From Deltaproteobacteria bacterium (lineage in GTDB: Bacteria > Desulfobacterota > DSM-4660 > Desulfatiglandales > HGW-15): 7,683 nucleotides of DNA. The position numbers and the translations under genes were made by a program. How positions within the stretch are numbered: the stretch's first letter is position 1; every line of letters begins with the position of its first letter. The notes beneath the pieces were generated by a model. It was not told the origin of the DNA and ran no database searches. It saw only the letters and a program-made list of their open reading frames with translations. The DNA is taken from NCBI GenBank assembly GCA_016926135.1, contig JAFGPH010000163.1, forward strand, positions 1 to 7,683, in the 5' to 3' direction. Positions 5,969 to 7,683 of the stretch are shown one piece after another.

Positions 5969-7099
5969 ATGTTCGGAAAACGAATCGACCTTTTCAGGCT
6001 CTTCGGTTTCGAGGTAAGAATCGACCTGAGCTGGGTGGTCCTCGCGATCCTGGTTGCATGGTCGCTTTCAGCGGGACTCTTTCCGTTCCACTACGAGGGT
6101 CTTTCCGCGCGGGCCTACTGGATCATGGGGATTGTTGGAGCCATAGGGCTTTTTCTCTCCATCATCGTCCACGAGATGTCCCACTCCCTTGTCGCCAGGC
6201 GATACGGCCTGCCGATCAAGGGGATAACGCTTTTCATCTTCGGAGGCGTGGCCGAGATGGAGGATGAACCGCGGACGCCGAAGGCCGAATTCGCCATGGC
6301 CGCCGCAGGACCGGTTTCCAGCATAATCTTGGCCTTTATATTCTATCTCCTCTTCCGGGCGTCGAGGGCGGCTGGATGGCCCGAGGCGTTCTACGGGGTC
6401 GTTCATTACCTTGCCTGGATCAACGGCCTGCTGGCGCTCTTCAATCTCGTTCCCGCATTCCCCCTGGACGGCGGCCGCATACTTCGCTCGGTCCTCTGGA
6501 CATGGAAGAAAAACCTCCGGTGGGCAACCCGCGTCTCTTCGGAGGTTGGCGCCGGATTCGGCCTCCTTCTCGTCATCCTGGGCATTTTACAGTTTTTCAG
6601 CGGGAATTTCGTAGGCGGGATGTGGTGGTTTTTAATAGGCATGTTCCTCCGGAACGCCGCGCGGATGTCCCACCGGCAACTCCTGGTGCGGAAGGCGTTG
6701 GAGGGGGAGCCGGTTCGGCGTTTCATGAAGGATAGGCCTGTGACGGTTACCCCCTCAGCCACTATCGAGGAGCTTGTTGAAGACTACATCTACCGGCATC
6801 AATTCAAGATGTTCCCGGTGGTTGAGGGAACTGACCGCCTTATCGGCTGTATCACGATGAAACAGGTCAAGGAGATCCCGAGGGAGGACTGGCCCAACAA
6901 GAGGGTGGGAGATGTTGTCTCCGGCTGCTCGTCTGATAATATCATCGACTCGGGTGCCGACGCCATGGATGCCCTTTCTCAGATGAACAGGACGGGCACC
7001 AGCCGCCTCATGGTCACCGAGGGGGACCGTCTGGCGGGCATTATCAGTCTCAAGGACATGCTGATATTTCTCGATCTGAAGGTCGAGCTCGAGCCATAG
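5969..7099 (+). CDS. site-2 protease (M50 family) with two C-terminal CBS domains
   Basis: A membrane zinc metalloprotease of 376 residues that cuts substrates within the bilayer. The zinc site is HEMSH at 68-72, with Glu69 the catalytic base. The third ligand is Asp167 in the motif N159-LVPAFPLDGGR (159-170), the canonical NxxPxxPLDGGR of the family. About six hydrophobic segments lie between 12 and 225, including WVVLAILVAWSL, the helix carrying HExxH, AAAGPVSSIILAFIFYLLF and GFGLLLVILGILQFF. Two CBS domains follow (about 249-310 and 315-374). CBS pairs usually bind adenine nucleotides, so proteolysis may respond to energy state. The order S2P then CBS-CBS is that of M. tuberculosis Rv2625c (Rip3) and many archaeal and bacterial S2Ps, not of RseP (no PDZ domain). 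The start is set by GAGGGG 8 nt upstream. No obvious substrate (anti-sigma factor) is encoded nearby. It is divergent from the coiled-coil gene and followed by gene debris. Confidence 0.93.
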   Translation: MFGKRIDLFRLFGFEVRIDLSWVVLAILVAWSLSAGLFPFHYEGLSARAYWIMGIVGAIGLFLSIIVHEMSHSLVARRYGLPIKGITLFIFGGVAEMEDEPRTPKAEFAMAAAGPVSSIILAFIFYLLFRASRAAGWPEAFYGVVHYLAWINGLLALFNLVPAFPLDGGRILRSVLWTWKKNLRWATRVSSEVGAGFGLLLVILGILQFFSGNFVGGMWWFLIGMFLRNAARMSHRQLLVRKALEGEPVRRFMKDRPVTVTPSATIEELVEDYIYRHQFKMFPVVEGTDRLIGCITMKQVKEIPREDWPNKRVGDVVSGCSSDNIIDSGADAMDALSQMNRTGTSRLMVTEGDRLAGIISLKDMLIFLDLKVELEP

Positions 7100-7107
7100 C
7101 CTCGAGC
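7087..7107 (+). terminator. hairpin spanning the S2P stop codon
   Basis: GCTCGAG (7087-7093) and CTCGAGC (7101-7107) form a perfect 7-bp stem with a 7-nt loop that contains the TAG stop. A longer-looped pair, GCCGCG (7106-7111) and CGCGGC (7131-7136), overlaps its end and encloses a T5 run at 7124-7128. One or both may end the S2P transcript, but neither is a classic stem plus T-tract. Confidence 0.3.
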
Positions 7108-7155
7108 CGCGGGCATTTCATCGTTTTTATCGCGGCGGCTTCCCTGACCCATTAC

Positions 7156-7320
7156 ATGACGACGTTTGTGACCAATGACGCTGCTCATATAGATCGGGTA
7201 CTTTTATGCATCTCCCAATCGGTGATGTTGTCCGGTCTGAATCTGGCTTTTTTCACGATCAGCAAGCTCGAACTACGGATTGAGGCCGCGAAAAACAACA
7301 AACATGCGCGTCATGCGCTG
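7156..7320 (+). pseudogene. 5' fragment of a DUF21 (CNNM/CorC-type) membrane protein gene
   Basis: From ATG 7156 about 55 residues read as the start of a DUF21 transmembrane domain. A first hydrophobic helix (VLLCISQSVMLSGLNLAFF) is followed by TISKLELRIEAAKNNKHARHAL. This corresponds to the family's SGLNLAxFxxSxLxLExEAxxxNxxAxxVL stretch. Family members continue with an RxDSNFLLxTILWGNV-like segment and run for 300 or more residues. Here the similarity stops at about 7320 and the frame closes at TAA 7381-7383. There is no good ribosome binding site before ATG 7156. Intact members are predicted membrane proteins linked to divalent-cation (Mg2+/Co2+) transport or resistance. The fragment runs in frame, apart from that stop, into phospholipase D-like sequence, so it appears to be one half of a deletion chimera. 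Confidence 0.6.
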
Positions 7321-7365
7321 CGATTTGGCTCCCTTTTCTCGTCCCTTCTGCGTTTCTACCAGATA

Positions 7366-7557
7366 CTTTTATTTCAAGCTTAAACGTGGATGCCGAGTCG
7401 TGCTCTGGCGGAACAGGTTTTTTCCCAAGGTGAGATCTATGTCGCCATCGAGGATGCAGCCTTTGCGCGATTCATGGAAGAGATGTTCTTAAGTGACCTG
7501 GAAAGCTGCACAGAGGCGGTTCTGAGCGGACCTAACAAGGCTGGGCTTGATAGGTAA
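7366..7557 (+). pseudogene. 3' fragment of a phospholipase D/cardiolipin synthase-type gene, frameshifted
   Basis: The frame from 7384 to TAA 7555-7557 encodes GEIYVAIEDAAFARFMEEMF followed by LSDLESCTEAVL. This resembles the C-terminal end of PLD-superfamily cardiolipin synthases, where (N)FEVxLAIDDxxFxxxLxxxFxxDLxxSxxL follows the second catalytic motif. Just upstream, in a different frame (7371-7400), the DNA reads ISSLNVDAES, like the GSxNxDxRS that follows the second HKD motif. A +1 shift is needed to join the two. No HxK catalytic motif is visible, and a TAA (7381-7383) interrupts the longer frame. Intact enzymes make cardiolipin or other phospholipid adducts at the membrane. This copy lacks its N-terminal three quarters and cannot be active. 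The identification rests on a short stretch. Confidence 0.5.
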
Positions 7558-7621
7558 AGACGACGCACCGCCTTGCGTGACAGGAGAATGTCAATAGGGA
7601 AATAAAAGTGTACCACCCAAT

Positions 7622-7637
7622 TTATAAATTTTTATAA
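7622..7637. repeat. AT-rich perfect inverted repeat near the right edge
   Basis: TTATAAA (7622-7628) and TTTATAA (7631-7637) form a 7-bp perfect inverted repeat with a 2-nt spacer. An ATG at 7640 opens a frame (MNTVAVIVESVGNS) that runs off the window, but it lacks a ribosome binding site, so I do not call it a gene. The sequence AAAAGTGTACCACCC (7606-7620) just before the repeat recalls the ends of some IS21-type elements. With no transposase in view this stays a guess. The remaining 7558-7621 shows nothing else. Confidence 0.35.
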
Positions 7638-7683
7638 TAATGAATACAGTAGCCGTGATTGTGGAGAGTGTGGGAAACTCCTG

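Noticed and set aside
7280..7492. A 70-codon plus-strand ORF across the DUF21-PLD junction
   Set aside because: Its Arg/Cys-rich translation matches nothing known to me, while the other two frames carry the DUF21-like and PLD-like similarities.
7640..7683. A possible new gene start at ATG 7640 running off the window
   Set aside because: It has only 14 codons, an AT-rich inverted repeat instead of a ribosome binding site upstream, and no family match. It cannot be supported from this window.
1..7683. CRISPR array, tRNA or rRNA genes
   Set aside because: I saw no regularly spaced repeats, no cloverleaf-like segment and no rRNA signature on either strand.

Overview
The window looks like a chromosomal stretch from a GC-rich, Gram-negative-type bacterium. 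Codon use, gene families and the mosaic of stress genes fit a Desulfobacterota/deltaproteobacterium-like anaerobe best. This is inference: no rRNA or other phylogenetic marker is present.

Layout, left to right. (1) Positions 2-301 hold the 3' end of a DUF389 membrane protein. (2) 462-3218 is a complete P2A-type (SERCA-like) cation-transporting P-type ATPase. It is followed 90 bp later by (3) a UspA-type universal stress protein (3309-3782). (4) A hairpin at 3783-3804 separates this rightward pair from a leftward gene (3810-4961) for a bacterial eRF1-like protein of the baeRF group. (5) At 5095-5235, leftward, lies a 5'-truncated remnant of a YihY/BrkB-type membrane protein. (6) 5310-5609, leftward, is a small coiled-coil protein in a visibly AT-richer stretch. 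(7) After a roughly 350-bp divergent intergenic region with a candidate sigma70 promoter and a perfect palindrome comes (8) a site-2 protease with two CBS domains (5969-7099). (9) From 7100 to the end there is no intact gene. This part holds the 5' end of a DUF21 (CNNM/CorC-type) gene joined to the 3' end of a phospholipase D/cardiolipin-synthase-type gene, then an AT-rich inverted repeat.

Taken together, the intact genes form a stress or energy-limitation cassette: ion pumping (ATPase), nucleotide-sensing stress response (Usp), a ribosome-rescue-type factor (baeRF), membrane proteolysis with nucleotide-sensing CBS domains (S2P-CBS) and a coiled-coil stress protein. The same families occur together in the Mycobacterium tuberculosis DosR dormancy regulon (CtpF, Usp proteins, Rv2625c S2P-CBS, Rv2629 eRF1-like). 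I consider this parallel the most interesting feature of the window. The gene debris on both sides of the S2P/coiled-coil segment (YihY remnant, DUF21-PLD chimera) suggests repeated insertion and deletion, as in an accessory stress island.
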